Source: Bradyrhizobium diazoefficiens
GTDB lineage: Bacteria; Pseudomonadota; Alphaproteobacteria; Rhizobiales; Xanthobacteraceae
Assembly (NCBI RefSeq): GCF_018129965.1
Contig: NZ_JAFCKW010000005.1
Location: 88,088 to 152,087 of the forward strand
DNA: 64,000 nucleotides
Direction: 5' to 3'
The notes below the pieces were generated by a model that made no database searches, was not told where the DNA came from, and saw only the letters and a list, made by a program, of their open reading frames with translations. Each line of letters opens with the position of its first letter. The stretch's first letter is position 1. Made by a program: the position numbers and the translations under genes. Positions 1 through 9,062 of the stretch are shown here, piece after piece.

Positions 1-180
1 AACACCCACGGCGGCCTGCTTTCTCAGGCGCATATGGTCGGCATGAACCATATTGTCGAACTTGTCCGTCAACTCAGGGGCGAAGCCGGCAAGGCCCAGG
101 TCAAGGGCGCCGGGATCGGCCTGGTGACGGGTTACGGCGACATGGGCGACGGGTCCGTCGCGATCATGCGTAGGGGGTGA
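1..180 (+). CDS. Thiolase / lipid-transfer protein family, C-terminal fragment
   Basis: Only the last 59 codons lie in the window; the gene is cut by the left edge. The visible peptide begins with NTHGG, the catalytic histidine motif of SCP2-type thiolases, and ends with [13 protein letters not shown], the usual C-terminal strand of that family. The stop codon overlaps a possible GTG start of the downstream DUF35 gene, which suggests translational coupling. Thiolase/DUF35 pairs act as complexes in side-chain degradation of steroids and related acyl-CoAs, as thiolases or as retro-aldolases such as Ltp2. Whether this copy keeps a nucleophilic cysteine cannot be seen. Confidence 0.8.
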   Translation, partial: NTHGGLLSQAHMVGMNHIVELVRQLRGEAGKAQVKGAGIGLVTGYGDMGDGSVAIMRRG

Positions 181-602
181 GCGCCATGACCGCCGAGGCC
201 TACCTCAAGCCCGTTCCCGAGCCGACCCATGAGTCCCGGCCTTATTGGCATGGACTGAAAAGCGGACGGCTGCTGCTTCAGAAATGCGGGCAATGCGGCA
301 AGATCCGTCACTATCCGCGACCGGTTTGCGACGCCTGTTATTCGTTCGAGGTGAACTGGATTGAGGCCTCCGGCCGGGGAACGGTCCATAGCTGGACGAT
401 CACCCATCACGCCTTCAATCCCGGATTCAAGCTCGAAGTCCCGTACATCCTGGTGACTGTCGACCTCGACGAAGGCGTGCGGATGCAAGTCCCCCTGCGC
501 GGCGCCGGAGCGGCCGACGTCAAACTCGGACTGCCGGTTCGCATCATTTTCGAACAGGCCAGGCCCGACCTGGTGACTCCCGCCTGCGTAATCGCCTCGT
601 GA
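177..602 (+). CDS. DUF35 OB-fold / zinc-ribbon protein, partner of the upstream thiolase
   Basis: This 141-residue protein has the rubredoxin-like zinc ribbon of the DUF35 family near residues 36-54 ([10 protein letters not shown] then CDAC), followed by an OB-fold of beta strands. DUF35 proteins bind acyl-CoA and form obligate complexes with SCP2-type thiolases or aldolases. The gene starts with GTG overlapping the upstream thiolase stop, or with ATG at 186 nine bases later. A MaoC-like hydratase follows after 27 bases, so the three genes look like one transcript. A second thiolase/DUF35 pair lies near 24.2-25.8 kb. Confidence 0.88.
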   Translation: MSAMTAEAYLKPVPEPTHESRPYWHGLKSGRLLLQKCGQCGKIRHYPRPVCDACYSFEVNWIEASGRGTVHSWTITHHAFNPGFKLEVPYILVTVDLDEGVRMQVPLRGAGAADVKLGLPVRIIFEQARPDLVTPACVIAS

Positions 603-629
603 CCATCTCCTAACCGGACCGGCATCAGC

Positions 630-1490
630 ATGACCATCGACGTTGACGCGCTACGCAAGCATATCGGGACGAAAATCGTCGAGCAGGATGTCGCCACCCA
701 GGCCCCGCTCCGGGGACTCGCGGTGACCTTCGATCGGGAGGAGCGAATTCCCGCAACCGGGGAAGCGATCCCGCCCGGGTGGCATCTGGTGTATTTCGCG
801 GCTCTGTCGCCCAAGGCGAGCCTCGGCGACGATGGATTGCCGACATCTGGCGGCGTTCTGCCGCCGATGCCGTTTCCACGGCGCATGTATGCGGGAACCG
901 AACTGAGCTTCCACGATCCGCTTCGCGTCGGCGATGCGCTGACGCGCGAGACCGAGTGCAGCGATATCTCGCTGCGGTCGGGGGCTACGGGCACATTGAT
1001 CTTCGCAACCCAGACCCGCCGCATTTTCACGCCGCGCGGGCTCGCGCTCGTAGAACAGAGCCACACCGTGTTCCGCGAAGAAGTGAAGCCTGGAGAGAAG
1101 AGCGCCACACCGAAAAGGAACAAGCCGCCAGCCGATACACCGTGGCGCCGGGCGATTACGACGGACCCGGTTTCCTTGTTCCGCTATTCCGCGCTGACTT
1201 TCAACCCGCACCGCATTCATTACGACCGGGACTATGCGATGCGCGTCGAAGGTTATCCCGGCCTTGTCGTGCATGGACCCTACTCGCAGCAGTGCCTGAT
1301 CGACCTTGCGCGCGATCACGCTCCGGAAAAAACGCTAAAATCGTTTACGCAGCGCGCCCGTGCACCACTGTTCGACACGGCGCCTTTCAGCGTCGTTGGC
1401 CGCGCCGTTGACGGCGAAAAAGGAGCGGAGCTGTGGGCCCTCACACCGGAGGGAACCATCGCCATGGAAGTCACAATACGATACGCGTGA
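630..1490 (+). CDS. MaoC/HTD2-like acyl-CoA hydratase (FAS1-type dehydratase domain)
   Basis: This 286-residue protein resembles the mesaconyl-C4-CoA hydratase/HTD2 group: an N-terminal FAS1-like hotdog domain (PPGWHLVYF and MYAGTELSFHDPLRVGD) and a C-terminal MaoC hotdog domain with FNPHRIHYDRDYA, which carries the hydratase Asp/His region, and GLVVHGPY. Such enzymes hydrate 2-enoyl-CoA thioesters. Its place directly after a thiolase and a DUF35 protein suggests it makes the 3-hydroxyacyl-CoA that the thiolase/DUF35 complex then cleaves; that is inference. The substrate is unknown. Confidence 0.8.
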   Translation: MTIDVDALRKHIGTKIVEQDVATQAPLRGLAVTFDREERIPATGEAIPPGWHLVYFAALSPKASLGDDGLPTSGGVLPPMPFPRRMYAGTELSFHDPLRVGDALTRETECSDISLRSGATGTLIFATQTRRIFTPRGLALVEQSHTVFREEVKPGEKSATPKRNKPPADTPWRRAITTDPVSLFRYSALTFNPHRIHYDRDYAMRVEGYPGLVVHGPYSQQCLIDLARDHAPEKTLKSFTQRARAPLFDTAPFSVVGRAVDGEKGAELWALTPEGTIAMEVTIRYA

Positions 1491-1630
1491 GAACAATGGT
1501 TAATGCAAAAGTTGTTTTGACGGATATCAATGATTGTGGCCAATCCTCGCTTCTGTGTAAGCAGTTATGCCCCGAAGCGCGCGTTAGCTTAAAGAAGCTC
1601 CGCCGCAAAGCCGATGATGTTTAAGCAGCC

Positions 1631-1762
1631 ATGTGGGTTGACTTCACGATAGACGATCTGGCGATCCTTCAGGCTCAGCTACGGCTGCTCATGGCGCAAC
1701 CCGCGAGTGTAGATCGTGCGGCCGACGAGTGGGATCAAAAGAGCGCGGGACGGGCAATTTGA
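1631..1762 (+). CDS. Small open reading frame, 43 codons, unknown
   Basis: A 43-codon frame runs from ATG at 1631 to TGA at 1760-1762, just before the alpha/beta hydrolase start at 1765. The peptide begins MWVDFTIDDL and is acidic, with no recognised domain. No convincing ribosome binding site is seen. It may be a leader peptide, a short real gene, or the tail of a decayed gene. Nothing else is recognised between 1491 and 1764 apart from a weak palindrome at 1491-1502. Confidence 0.2.
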   Translation: MWVDFTIDDLAILQAQLRLLMAQPASVDRAADEWDQKSAGRAI

Positions 1763-1764
1763 GA

Positions 1765-2625
1765 ATGATCGCTTCTAGGGTTGGCAAAATTGCAACGTTG
1801 ACGTCGGACAACGTGAATAGCGGCGCTCCGCTTCTGCATTTCGCACATGCGACCGGCTTCAATGCGGAAACGTATCGACGCTTGCTGGAGCAGCTATCAG
1901 CAAGATTCCGTGTCGTCGCGTCCGACGCGCGTGGACATGGACGCACCACATTGCCAGCAATTCCGGAAAGGCTAACAAGTTGGGAGACCTATGAATCGGA
2001 CCTTGAGGAGCTTCTTGGCGTTTACAAGGAGCCTGCCTTCCTCGTGGGTCATTCGATCGGTGCAACCGTCAGTGTGATGCTGGCGGCCCGACGGCCAGAC
2101 TTGGTGCTCGGTGTGGGCCTGCTCGAGCCGTCATTTGTCCCATTCGAGAGGGCGTATCGAGTTGCGAGCGAGCGGCGGGAGGGGCGCATCGTGGATTTCG
2201 ATATTGCAATCCAGGCGCGCAAGCGCCGATCGACATGGGCGTCCCTGCCGGAGATTCGCGAGTCTTATGCAAAGAAAGCAATGTTCGCCACCTGGCAAGA
2301 CGGATTTCTTGAAGATTATCTTGAGGGCGGGTTGGTGTTTCTAGCAAACGATCAAATCCGGTTAGCATGTGATCCATCCTGGGAAGCTGCAACCTTCCAG
2401 GCCGCGACGACCGATTTTTGGGACATTCTTCCTCGCTACAAAGGCAAGTTATTGTTGGCCTACGGCTCGCGATTTAGCACTGTAAGTGATGCCGATGCGA
2501 AGAAGATTGTCGAACTTGCACCTCAAACTCGCGTATTCAATTTTCAGGAGAATAGCCATTTTCTTCCAATGGAACGGCCACAAGCACTATCTCGGCTGAT
2601 TATGAGTGAGTTTGATAATTCCTAG
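1765..2625 (+). CDS. Alpha/beta hydrolase
   Basis: This 286-residue protein shows the alpha/beta hydrolase plan: an HATGF oxyanion strand after beta3, ASDARGHGRT after beta4, the nucleophile elbow GHSIG (serine nucleophile) and a C-terminal ENSHFLPME that supplies the catalytic histidine. ATG at 1765 is preferred to the upstream in-frame GTG at 1729, because the extension lies over the preceding short frame and does not match the family. It could hydrolyse an ester or lactone, for example the product of the Baeyer-Villiger type enzyme encoded convergently nearby, or a CoA thioester. That link rests only on position. Confidence 0.82.
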   Translation: MIASRVGKIATLTSDNVNSGAPLLHFAHATGFNAETYRRLLEQLSARFRVVASDARGHGRTTLPAIPERLTSWETYESDLEELLGVYKEPAFLVGHSIGATVSVMLAARRPDLVLGVGLLEPSFVPFERAYRVASERREGRIVDFDIAIQARKRRSTWASLPEIRESYAKKAMFATWQDGFLEDYLEGGLVFLANDQIRLACDPSWEAATFQAATTDFWDILPRYKGKLLLAYGSRFSTVSDADAKKIVELAPQTRVFNFQENSHFLPMERPQALSRLIMSEFDNS

Positions 2626-2867
2626 CGTGGCTATCGCCGCGGATCGATTGAGCGATTCTACTGTTGCGCCGGCGCGGCGATTGCGATGAGGCCGTCCAAC
2701 GTGATTGCGCGCGACTGGATCGTGGCGCCAAGCATCGGTTGTTCAGCGGAAAACATGCGGCGCATTCCATTAGAAATCACGGAGATGACCCGGGAATCAA
2801 TCGCGGAAAAGTGGACATTGACGATAACTGCTTCCAACCCACATAGCAGCCATGTGTTGATCACTCT

Positions 2868-4616
2868 TCAGACTACTGGGACACGTTTGGCGGCGACGGC
2901 GGCCGGTGAAATGACGTCGATATCGATCGGCACACGCCAGCGTTCGGTGTAGCGCACCTGCGGCGGCGCGTTGCTGGCTGGCGCGCCTTCCAGCACAAAG
3001 CCATCGAAGCCGCCGCTCATGACCTCGTTGCATTTCTGCACATAGACGGGGAATCCGCCGATATAGGGCATGAAGACGCGCGGCCGGCCGGGGATGTTGG
3101 CGCCGACATACCAGGAACTGCAGGTCGACCGCAGCGAGACCGTCGATACGTCGTTGACGTGCTCGACCCAGGCGTCCTCATCTTTCAGAACGGGCTCGAT
3201 GGTCGCGGCCCCGACGTCGCGCAGGTGGGCCATGCAGTCCGCCAGCCAGTCGACATGCTGCTCGATCGCCTGGATCATGCTGGCGAGCACCGAGGGGCTG
3301 CCGGGACCGGTGATCGTGAACAGATTCGGGAAGCCTGCCGATGCGATACCGAGATAGGCGCGGGGGCCCGCCCGCCATTTCTCGGCCAGCGTCAGGCCGT
3401 TGCGGCCGGTGATCCTGATTTTGTCGAACGATCCCGTCATCGCGGCAAAGCCGGTGGCGCAGACGACGGCGTCCAGTCCGTACTCGACACCGTCGACCTC
3501 GATGCCATCGGCGGTGAAGCGCTCGATCGGCGTCCGGGACACGTCGACCAGCTTGACGTGAGGCAAATTGTACGTCTCGAAGTAGCCGGTATCGACGCAG
3601 AGCCGCTTGCAGCCGAACACATTGTCCGGGGACAGCAGGTCCGCCGTCGCCGGGTCTTTCACGATGCTGCGGATCTTGCGCCGGGCGAAGTCGGCGATGG
3701 TGTCGTTGGCGGCCGTTTCGAACAGAAGATCGCCGTAGGCGCCGAGAAAGGGCAGACCGCCGCGGGCCCAGGCTTCCTCGTACTGCTGTTCACGCTCTTC
3801 CGGGCTCGCTTCCAGCGCCGGCCTGGTGTTGAAAGGAAAATAGAAGCCGGTCGGGCGGCCGCGCGCCTTTGCCCGCAGCGCCGGATACTCGGCCTTGGCC
3901 GCCTTCAGGTATTCCGGCGTCAGTTCCTCGTTCCGGGCCGGCACCGACCAGGTCGCGGTGCGCTGGAATACCGTGAGGCTTGCGGCCTGCTGCGCGATGA
4001 TCGGAATCGACTGGATTGCCGAGGAGCCGGTCCCGATGACGCCGACACGCAGTCCGGTGAAGTCGACACCCTCCTGCGGCCATTCGCCGGTGTGATAGAT
4101 CGGTCCGCGAAAGTCCTCGAGACCCCTGAAGCTCGGCCGGTTCGGCGCCGACAGGCAGCCGACGGCCATGATGCAGAACCTCGCCAAAACCCTGTCGCCG
4201 CGGTCGGTCTCGATCAGCCAGCATTTGGCGTCTTCATCGAACGTTGCCGCGGTGACGCGCGTGTCGAACACGATATCCCGGCGCAGGTCGAAACGATCGG
4301 CAACGTGGTTGGCGTAGGAAAGGATCTCGGCCTGCGGCGCGTATTTCTCCGACCAGTTCCACTCCTGGTCCAGCTCCTCGGAGAAGGAGAATGAGTACTG
4401 CATACTCTCGACGTCGCAGCGTGCACCTGGATAGCGGTTCCAATACCAGGTGCCACCCACGCCACTGCCGGCCTCGAAGACCCGTGCCGAAAAGCTAAGC
4501 CCGCGCAGGCGATGCAGCATGTACATCCCCGCAAAGCCCGCACCCACGATAACAGCGTCGAAAACTGTTCCCATTTCGCCTGGGCGCTCTTGTCGCGTTG
4601 TGGTGTCGGCAATCAT
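2868..4616 (-). CDS. Flavin-containing Baeyer-Villiger type monooxygenase
   Basis: This 582-residue FAD/NADPH enzyme has an N-terminal FAD Rossmann motif GAGFAG (25-30), GVGGTWYWNRYPG (52-64), the Baeyer-Villiger fingerprint FRGPIYHTGEWP (169-180) and a second Rossmann motif GTGSSA (195-200). Family members insert oxygen next to a ketone to give an ester or lactone (cyclohexanone, phenylacetone and steroid monooxygenases). The ATG at 4616 has an AAGGAG sequence 12 bases upstream; the longer open frame to 4802 lacks support. No operator palindrome is seen upstream, so it may be regulated separately. The 240 bases between it and the convergent hydrolase hold nothing recognisable. Confidence 0.92.
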   Translation of the reverse strand: MIADTTTRQERPGEMGTVFDAVIVGAGFAGMYMLHRLRGLSFSARVFEAGSGVGGTWYWNRYPGARCDVESMQYSFSFSEELDQEWNWSEKYAPQAEILSYANHVADRFDLRRDIVFDTRVTAATFDEDAKCWLIETDRGDRVLARFCIMAVGCLSAPNRPSFRGLEDFRGPIYHTGEWPQEGVDFTGLRVGVIGTGSSAIQSIPIIAQQAASLTVFQRTATWSVPARNEELTPEYLKAAKAEYPALRAKARGRPTGFYFPFNTRPALEASPEEREQQYEEAWARGGLPFLGAYGDLLFETAANDTIADFARRKIRSIVKDPATADLLSPDNVFGCKRLCVDTGYFETYNLPHVKLVDVSRTPIERFTADGIEVDGVEYGLDAVVCATGFAAMTGSFDKIRITGRNGLTLAEKWRAGPRAYLGIASAGFPNLFTITGPGSPSVLASMIQAIEQHVDWLADCMAHLRDVGAATIEPVLKDEDAWVEHVNDVSTVSLRSTCSSWYVGANIPGRPRVFMPYIGGFPVYVQKCNEVMSGGFDGFVLEGAPASNAPPQVRYTERWRVPIDIDVISPAAVAAKRVPVV

Positions 4617-4934
4617 GGCTCGTGTCGTCTCCTTGCAGGTCGACGAAGCTAATCGAGATAAAGCTCTTTCTCCGCAGGCGCCAAAGGGTTCGCAAATAAA
4701 GCCTGAGAAATTCATCTCGTACGCCGGCTCGCCTATTAATTCCTGATTTTTATATTTTGGTAGGCGGGCAGGGCAATGCACCAGTGGCCGAAGCTGGTAC
4801 ATGGCGGATCTAAACGCAGAGCTGGCTAGCTATATGCCGCAGGCGGACGGCATCGGAGATATTTGCAATGGAATGGAATCAGCACCAACCTGGCCGGCAA
4901 CGTCGGTAAATCGACTTTGCCGGCCAGAGGCAAT

Positions 4935-6182
4935 TCATTTTTGAGTTTCAGACTTGGCATAATCCGCCGACTGCTCTTTCACGACGCTCCAGACGTCGTC
5001 TTGAAAGCCGGCGATCCAATCGGTTTGCGGGACCCATTTACCTCCGTCCCACATTTCAATGCGTGTCTTGCCGCCGCCGCCATGATCCTGTGCCGTGACT
5101 GTAATAGGTGCAATCAGCCCGTTAGCATCGTAATTTTTCAGACTCTCAAGACCAGCCTTAATTTTGTCGGGTGTTAGCGGCCAACCGCCATTCTTGATCG
5201 CAAGGCGGGCGCCTTCGAATGCGATCGAGTAGATCGCAAGACCAGTGTTGTAGTAGACGTCCTCGGTAAATTTACGGTCACCGTTGCCTTTGCCTTTGTC
5301 GTAAAGCTCTTTGATAATCTGCTGAACCAACGGCTGATTTGAGCCGCCGGCGACGTTGGTGCCGCGTTTCAATCCCTTAGCGACATCGGGCCCAATATTC
5401 TTGATGTCGACCTCGTTGAGCCAATTAACGGCGATATACTTTTCAATCGAGATCCCGTTGCGCTTCATCTCGCGCGACGCGATCACATGCATATTCGACA
5501 GGCTCCAGCTCACAATCCAGTCCGGGTTGAGACGACGGATCTGCGTCCATGCCGAGGCCTGATCGTTGCCCGGCAGCGGATACGGCACGAGTTGCAACTC
5601 GAAACCTTCCTTCTGCGCCAGCGTCTTTAAGATGCCGATCGGTTCCTGTCCGAACGGATAATCGATATAAAAGAACGCGACCTTGACGCCCTTCAGAGTT
5701 CCGCCGGACTTCTGTTTGATGTATTCGATGTCATTGGCGGCCTGACCCCAGTAGGTCGGTCCGATCGGAAATACCCATTTGAACACGTTGCCATCGACCG
5801 CATCCCCGCGACCGACCAGTGACTGGATCAGGATGTTGCCATCCTTCATGATGCGCGGAAGGACCGCGCGCGATACCGGCGTCGACAACATGTCGAACAC
5901 CATCACGCCTTCGCGTTTCAGGCGTTCGTAGCATTCGATGCCGCGTTGCGGCTCGTTGCCATGGTCCTGAACGATCAGTTCGATCGGATGGCCTTCGAGA
6001 CCGCCCTTCGCATTGAGAAGGTCGGCATAGTCGCGCACAGCCTGGGCAATCTGCGGCGTGACGAACGTATAGGCTTTACTCAGGTCATAGCACAGAGCGA
6101 AGCGGACCGGATCGGCCGCGGCAGCAGGCACGACGTTGAACAACGCCAACGCTAGTCCGGCTAGTATAGATAGTAATTTCAT
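4935..6182 (-). CDS. ABC transporter periplasmic substrate-binding protein, branched-chain amino acid (LivK) type
   Basis: This 415-residue protein opens with a signal peptide (MKLLSILAGLALALF, cleavage near AAA-AD at residue 22) and a type I periplasmic-binding fold (VRFALCYDLSKAYTFV, then GGLEGHPIELIVQDHGNEPQRG). It is the last gene of a reverse-strand operon with two permeases, two ATPases and a CoA ligase. Proteobacterial catabolic islands often use Liv-type importers for aromatic or alicyclic acids rather than amino acids. The embedded ligase points that way here, so the ligand is probably a carboxylate; this is inference. Confidence 0.92.
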   Translation of the reverse strand: MKLLSILAGLALALFNVVPAAAADPVRFALCYDLSKAYTFVTPQIAQAVRDYADLLNAKGGLEGHPIELIVQDHGNEPQRGIECYERLKREGVMVFDMLSTPVSRAVLPRIMKDGNILIQSLVGRGDAVDGNVFKWVFPIGPTYWGQAANDIEYIKQKSGGTLKGVKVAFFYIDYPFGQEPIGILKTLAQKEGFELQLVPYPLPGNDQASAWTQIRRLNPDWIVSWSLSNMHVIASREMKRNGISIEKYIAVNWLNEVDIKNIGPDVAKGLKRGTNVAGGSNQPLVQQIIKELYDKGKGNGDRKFTEDVYYNTGLAIYSIAFEGARLAIKNGGWPLTPDKIKAGLESLKNYDANGLIAPITVTAQDHGGGGKTRIEMWDGGKWVPQTDWIAGFQDDVWSVVKEQSADYAKSETQK

Positions 6183-6269
6183 TTTACCGATCCTCCCCTG
6201 GTTGACTGAGTGAACTGAGCAAATTTTAATGATTCCAGCTTTTATCGAACGGCGTACATCTGGCGATCG

Positions 6270-7076
6270 TCAGGTCAGCCAACGTTTCCGCCGGCTATAA
6301 TGTTTGATGTCGCGAAAGTTCTTGTTTTCCGCGCCTCCCAGGTAGAACTCCTGAATGTCGGGATTTTTCTTCAATGCAGCCGCACTGTCGTGCATCACGA
6401 TGCGGCCGCTTTCGATGAGATAGCCGTGGGAGACAATTTCGAGCGCGGCAATGGCGTTCTGCTCAACCAGCAATATCGAAAGTCCTTCATCGCGGTTGAT
6501 GCGGCCGAGGATCTGGAAGATTTCAGCGACAAGAAAAGGAGCCAGTCCCAGGCTGGGTTCGTCGAGCATCAATAGTTTTGGCTGGGTCATCAAAGCACGG
6601 CCGATTGCGAGCATTTGCTGTTCGCCGCCGGAGAGATAACCCGACGCGACGGTCCGGCGCTCGTGCAGACGTGGGAAATAACTGTAAACCCGGTCCTTGT
6701 TGCGGTTCATGTCCTGGCGGCTATGCAACGCCGAAGCCGCGATCAAGTTTTCGTCGGGCGTGAGATGTTCGAACACCCGGCGCCCTTCGAGCACGTGGGC
6801 GATCCCCAGCTTGACGCGGTCCTGCGGCATCAGGCCGCCAATGCTTTGGCCGCGGAACTGCAATTCGCCCCGCCGCACCTCACCCCGCTCGGCCGTGAGC
6901 AAACCGCTGATCGATTTCAGCGTCGTACTCTTTCCCGCGCCATTGGCGCCGAGCAGGGCCACCATTCCGCCCTCGGGCACATCGATCGAAACACCCTTGA
7001 TCGCAAGTGAGACGTGGTCGTAGACGACCTCAATATTGTTGAGGGACAGTATCTTAGCGGTAATCGGTGCGTTCAT
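6270..7076 (-). CDS. ABC transporter ATP-binding protein, LivF type
   Basis: This 268-residue ATPase has Walker A GANGAGKST (43-51), signature LSGGEQQ (148-154) and Walker B LLMLDEP (168-174), with the short LivF-type C-terminus. It energises branched-chain-amino-acid-like import at the cytoplasmic face of the permeases. ATG at 7076 is chosen over the longer frame to 7121, because the latter overlaps the livM-like stop at 7094 and 7076 has a GGGAAG about 12 bases upstream. It lies between the LivM-type permease and the substrate-binding protein. Confidence 0.93.
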   Translation of the reverse strand: MNAPITAKILSLNNIEVVYDHVSLAIKGVSIDVPEGGMVALLGANGAGKSTTLKSISGLLTAERGEVRRGELQFRGQSIGGLMPQDRVKLGIAHVLEGRRVFEHLTPDENLIAASALHSRQDMNRNKDRVYSYFPRLHERRTVASGYLSGGEQQMLAIGRALMTQPKLLMLDEPSLGLAPFLVAEIFQILGRINRDEGLSILLVEQNAIAALEIVSHGYLIESGRIVMHDSAAALKKNPDIQEFYLGGAENKNFRDIKHYSRRKRWLT

Positions 7077-7093
7077 GGCGTTCGTGCTTCCCG

Positions 7094-8167
7094 CTATTTC
7101 TTCGTGTAGCCGAAAGGCCATACCAGAAGATAGTCCCGAATGTTGTTGTAGATCTTCCCAAGCCCCAGCGGTTCAATCAGGAGAAACCCGATAATAAGCG
7201 CGCCATAGAAAGCTTGGGGTAGATGAGCCAGAGTTTCGATACCTAGCGAGAACCCGAACTTGGTCGTCGCCCAGGAGATGAAACTGTTCATCACGCCCGG
7301 CATCAGCAGAATGAACGCGGCGCCGAAATAACTGCCGATGATGCTGCCCAACCCGCCCACGATGACCATCGCCAACGCCTGAATTGAGACGTCGACGGAA
7401 AACTGCTCGGGGGTTACGGCATGGTAAAATGTACCGATCAGGATGGCTCCGCTCACGCCACCGATGAACGAGGATGTCGCGAACGCCACCAGTTTGAAGT
7501 AGAAGCTGTTCACGCCGATGACCGCGGCTGCGTAATCTTTCTCCCGAACAGCGACCAGAGCGCGGCCGAGCGCGGTGCGCCGCAGATTGAGCATGAAGGA
7601 CGTAACCAGCACGCACCAGACGAGGGCGACGTAATAGAGTCCTGCATCGGAGGTGACAGCCCGACCCAGCAGGCGGATGTCAGGTGCCTGCAACGTGGCC
7701 TGTGTACCACCGCTGATCGCGGGCACGTGCGAAATCGTCCAATCCATCACGAACTGCAAGGCAAGCGTGCTGAGCGCCAAATATAGGCCTTTCACTCGCA
7801 GTGCGGCAAAAGCGAACACACTTCCGATAACCGATGCTGTTATTCCCGCGAGGACGATGGCAATCTCCCATGGTATGCCTGCCCTGGTGGCATGAACCGC
7901 AGCGTAGGCGCCGATTCCCATCACCGCTGCGTAGCCTAGATGAAATTGCCCCGCCCATCCGAGGATCAAATTGAGACCGAGCGCGCCCGCAGTCCAGATA
8001 AGCCAAGGCAGCAAATAACTGCTGAGATAAAGCGTGTTCATGTAGATCGGCGCGGCCAGCGCCAGCAACAGCAGAATACCGATCATCCATCGATCGGCAG
8101 GGATCGGAAATAGCGCGCGGTCGGCGCTATAATCCGCATGAAAAATCCCGGCTTGACGGAATAGCAT
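7094..8167 (-). CDS. ABC transporter permease, LivM type
   Basis: This 357-residue membrane protein has about ten predicted hydrophobic segments and the LivM signature region GLYLALSTLALQF (about 125-137), followed by VREKDYAAAVIGVN and GGLGSIIGSYFGAAF, the cytoplasmic coupling loop that contacts the ATPases. It starts four bases after the LivH-type stop, so the two permeases are co-translated. The N-terminal extension of about 25 residues before the first hydrophobic segment is ordinary for this family. Confidence 0.93.
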   Translation of the reverse strand: MLFRQAGIFHADYSADRALFPIPADRWMIGILLLLALAAPIYMNTLYLSSYLLPWLIWTAGALGLNLILGWAGQFHLGYAAVMGIGAYAAVHATRAGIPWEIAIVLAGITASVIGSVFAFAALRVKGLYLALSTLALQFVMDWTISHVPAISGGTQATLQAPDIRLLGRAVTSDAGLYYVALVWCVLVTSFMLNLRRTALGRALVAVREKDYAAAVIGVNSFYFKLVAFATSSFIGGVSGAILIGTFYHAVTPEQFSVDVSIQALAMVIVGGLGSIIGSYFGAAFILLMPGVMNSFISWATTKFGFSLGIETLAHLPQAFYGALIIGFLLIEPLGLGKIYNNIRDYLLVWPFGYTKK

Positions 8168-8171
8168 GTTC

Positions 8172-9059
8172 CTAAACCCTCTCGATGTCGTGGCGACCGA
8201 AAAGTCCGTGCGGTCGGATCAAGATGGTCAGGATCAGCATTGCCGCATCGACAAGATCGCGACTCGCGCCACCCAGCAGGGGGTCGAGAACGCTGGATGC
8301 AATTCCCTCGACGACGCCGAGCAGGACGCCGGCGAGCAACGCGCCTCCTATACTGTCCAGTCCGCCCAAAACGGCTACGGTCACGCCCTTGAGCAGCAGT
8401 TGCGCGAGCGATTGATCGACGCCCTGTACCGAACTCCAGAGCACACCGGCAATCGTCGCGACCACCGCCGACATGGCCCAAGACAGCGCGACGCCGCGCT
8501 CGACCGAAATGCCGACCGACCAGGCCGCCGTATAATCATCGGAAATCGCACGCAAAACCACACCCACCCGGCTCCGGAAGAACATCACGAAAAAACCGAA
8601 CATCGCAATTGTGACCACCGCTCCAAAAGCGTAAGCGCGATTGATCAATAATGGACCGAGAAAAAGCGGGGCATCGCTGATGCCCAGATTCATGGGGCGC
8701 GTGGTACCGCCCCAAATGGTCATCGAGCCGGCTCGCAGGAAAATCTCCAGGCCAAGCGTCATCATCAGGATCATGATGATGGGGCGGCCGGCGAGGCGCC
8801 GCAGCGCCACCCGTTCGATGGCCAACCCGATGATAAACATTGTTATGATCGCCAGCGAAATCGCCGCCCAGATCGGTGCGCCCGCGCTGTTGGCGAATGC
8901 GAGCACGACATAGGCGGCCAGCATCGTCATCGAGCCCTGTGCAAGATTGGGCACCGATGACGATTTGTAGATCAGGACAATTCCCATCGCGACAAGTGAA
9001 TACATCAAGCCAATAAGCGCGCCGTTGGCAGCAGATTCCATCAACGATATCGCGTCCAT
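8172..9059 (-). CDS. ABC transporter permease, LivH type
   Basis: This 295-residue integral membrane protein has the LivH features: NGALIGLMYSLVAMGIVLIYKSS near the N-terminus, then RAISDDYTAAWSVGISVERGVALSWAMSA and the EAA-like loop GGLDSIGGALLAGVLLGVVEG. It pairs with the LivM-type permease downstream. The CoA ligase ends only three bases before its start, so the ligase is embedded in the transport operon rather than placed beside it. Confidence 0.93.
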   Translation of the reverse strand: MDAISLMESAANGALIGLMYSLVAMGIVLIYKSSSVPNLAQGSMTMLAAYVVLAFANSAGAPIWAAISLAIITMFIIGLAIERVALRRLAGRPIIMILMMTLGLEIFLRAGSMTIWGGTTRPMNLGISDAPLFLGPLLINRAYAFGAVVTIAMFGFFVMFFRSRVGVVLRAISDDYTAAWSVGISVERGVALSWAMSAVVATIAGVLWSSVQGVDQSLAQLLLKGVTVAVLGGLDSIGGALLAGVLLGVVEGIASSVLDPLLGGASRDLVDAAMLILTILIRPHGLFGRHDIERV

Positions 9060-9062
9060 GCT

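Noticed and set aside
1491..1502. GAACAATGGTTA, a partial match to the island operator.
   Set aside because: It lies right after a gene end and more than 260 bases from the next start, so it may be chance; not counted as an operator.
3159..4394. Long forward open frame of 411 codons opposite the monooxygenase.
   Set aside because: It is an antisense shadow in GC-rich DNA; the reverse strand holds all the flavoprotein motifs.
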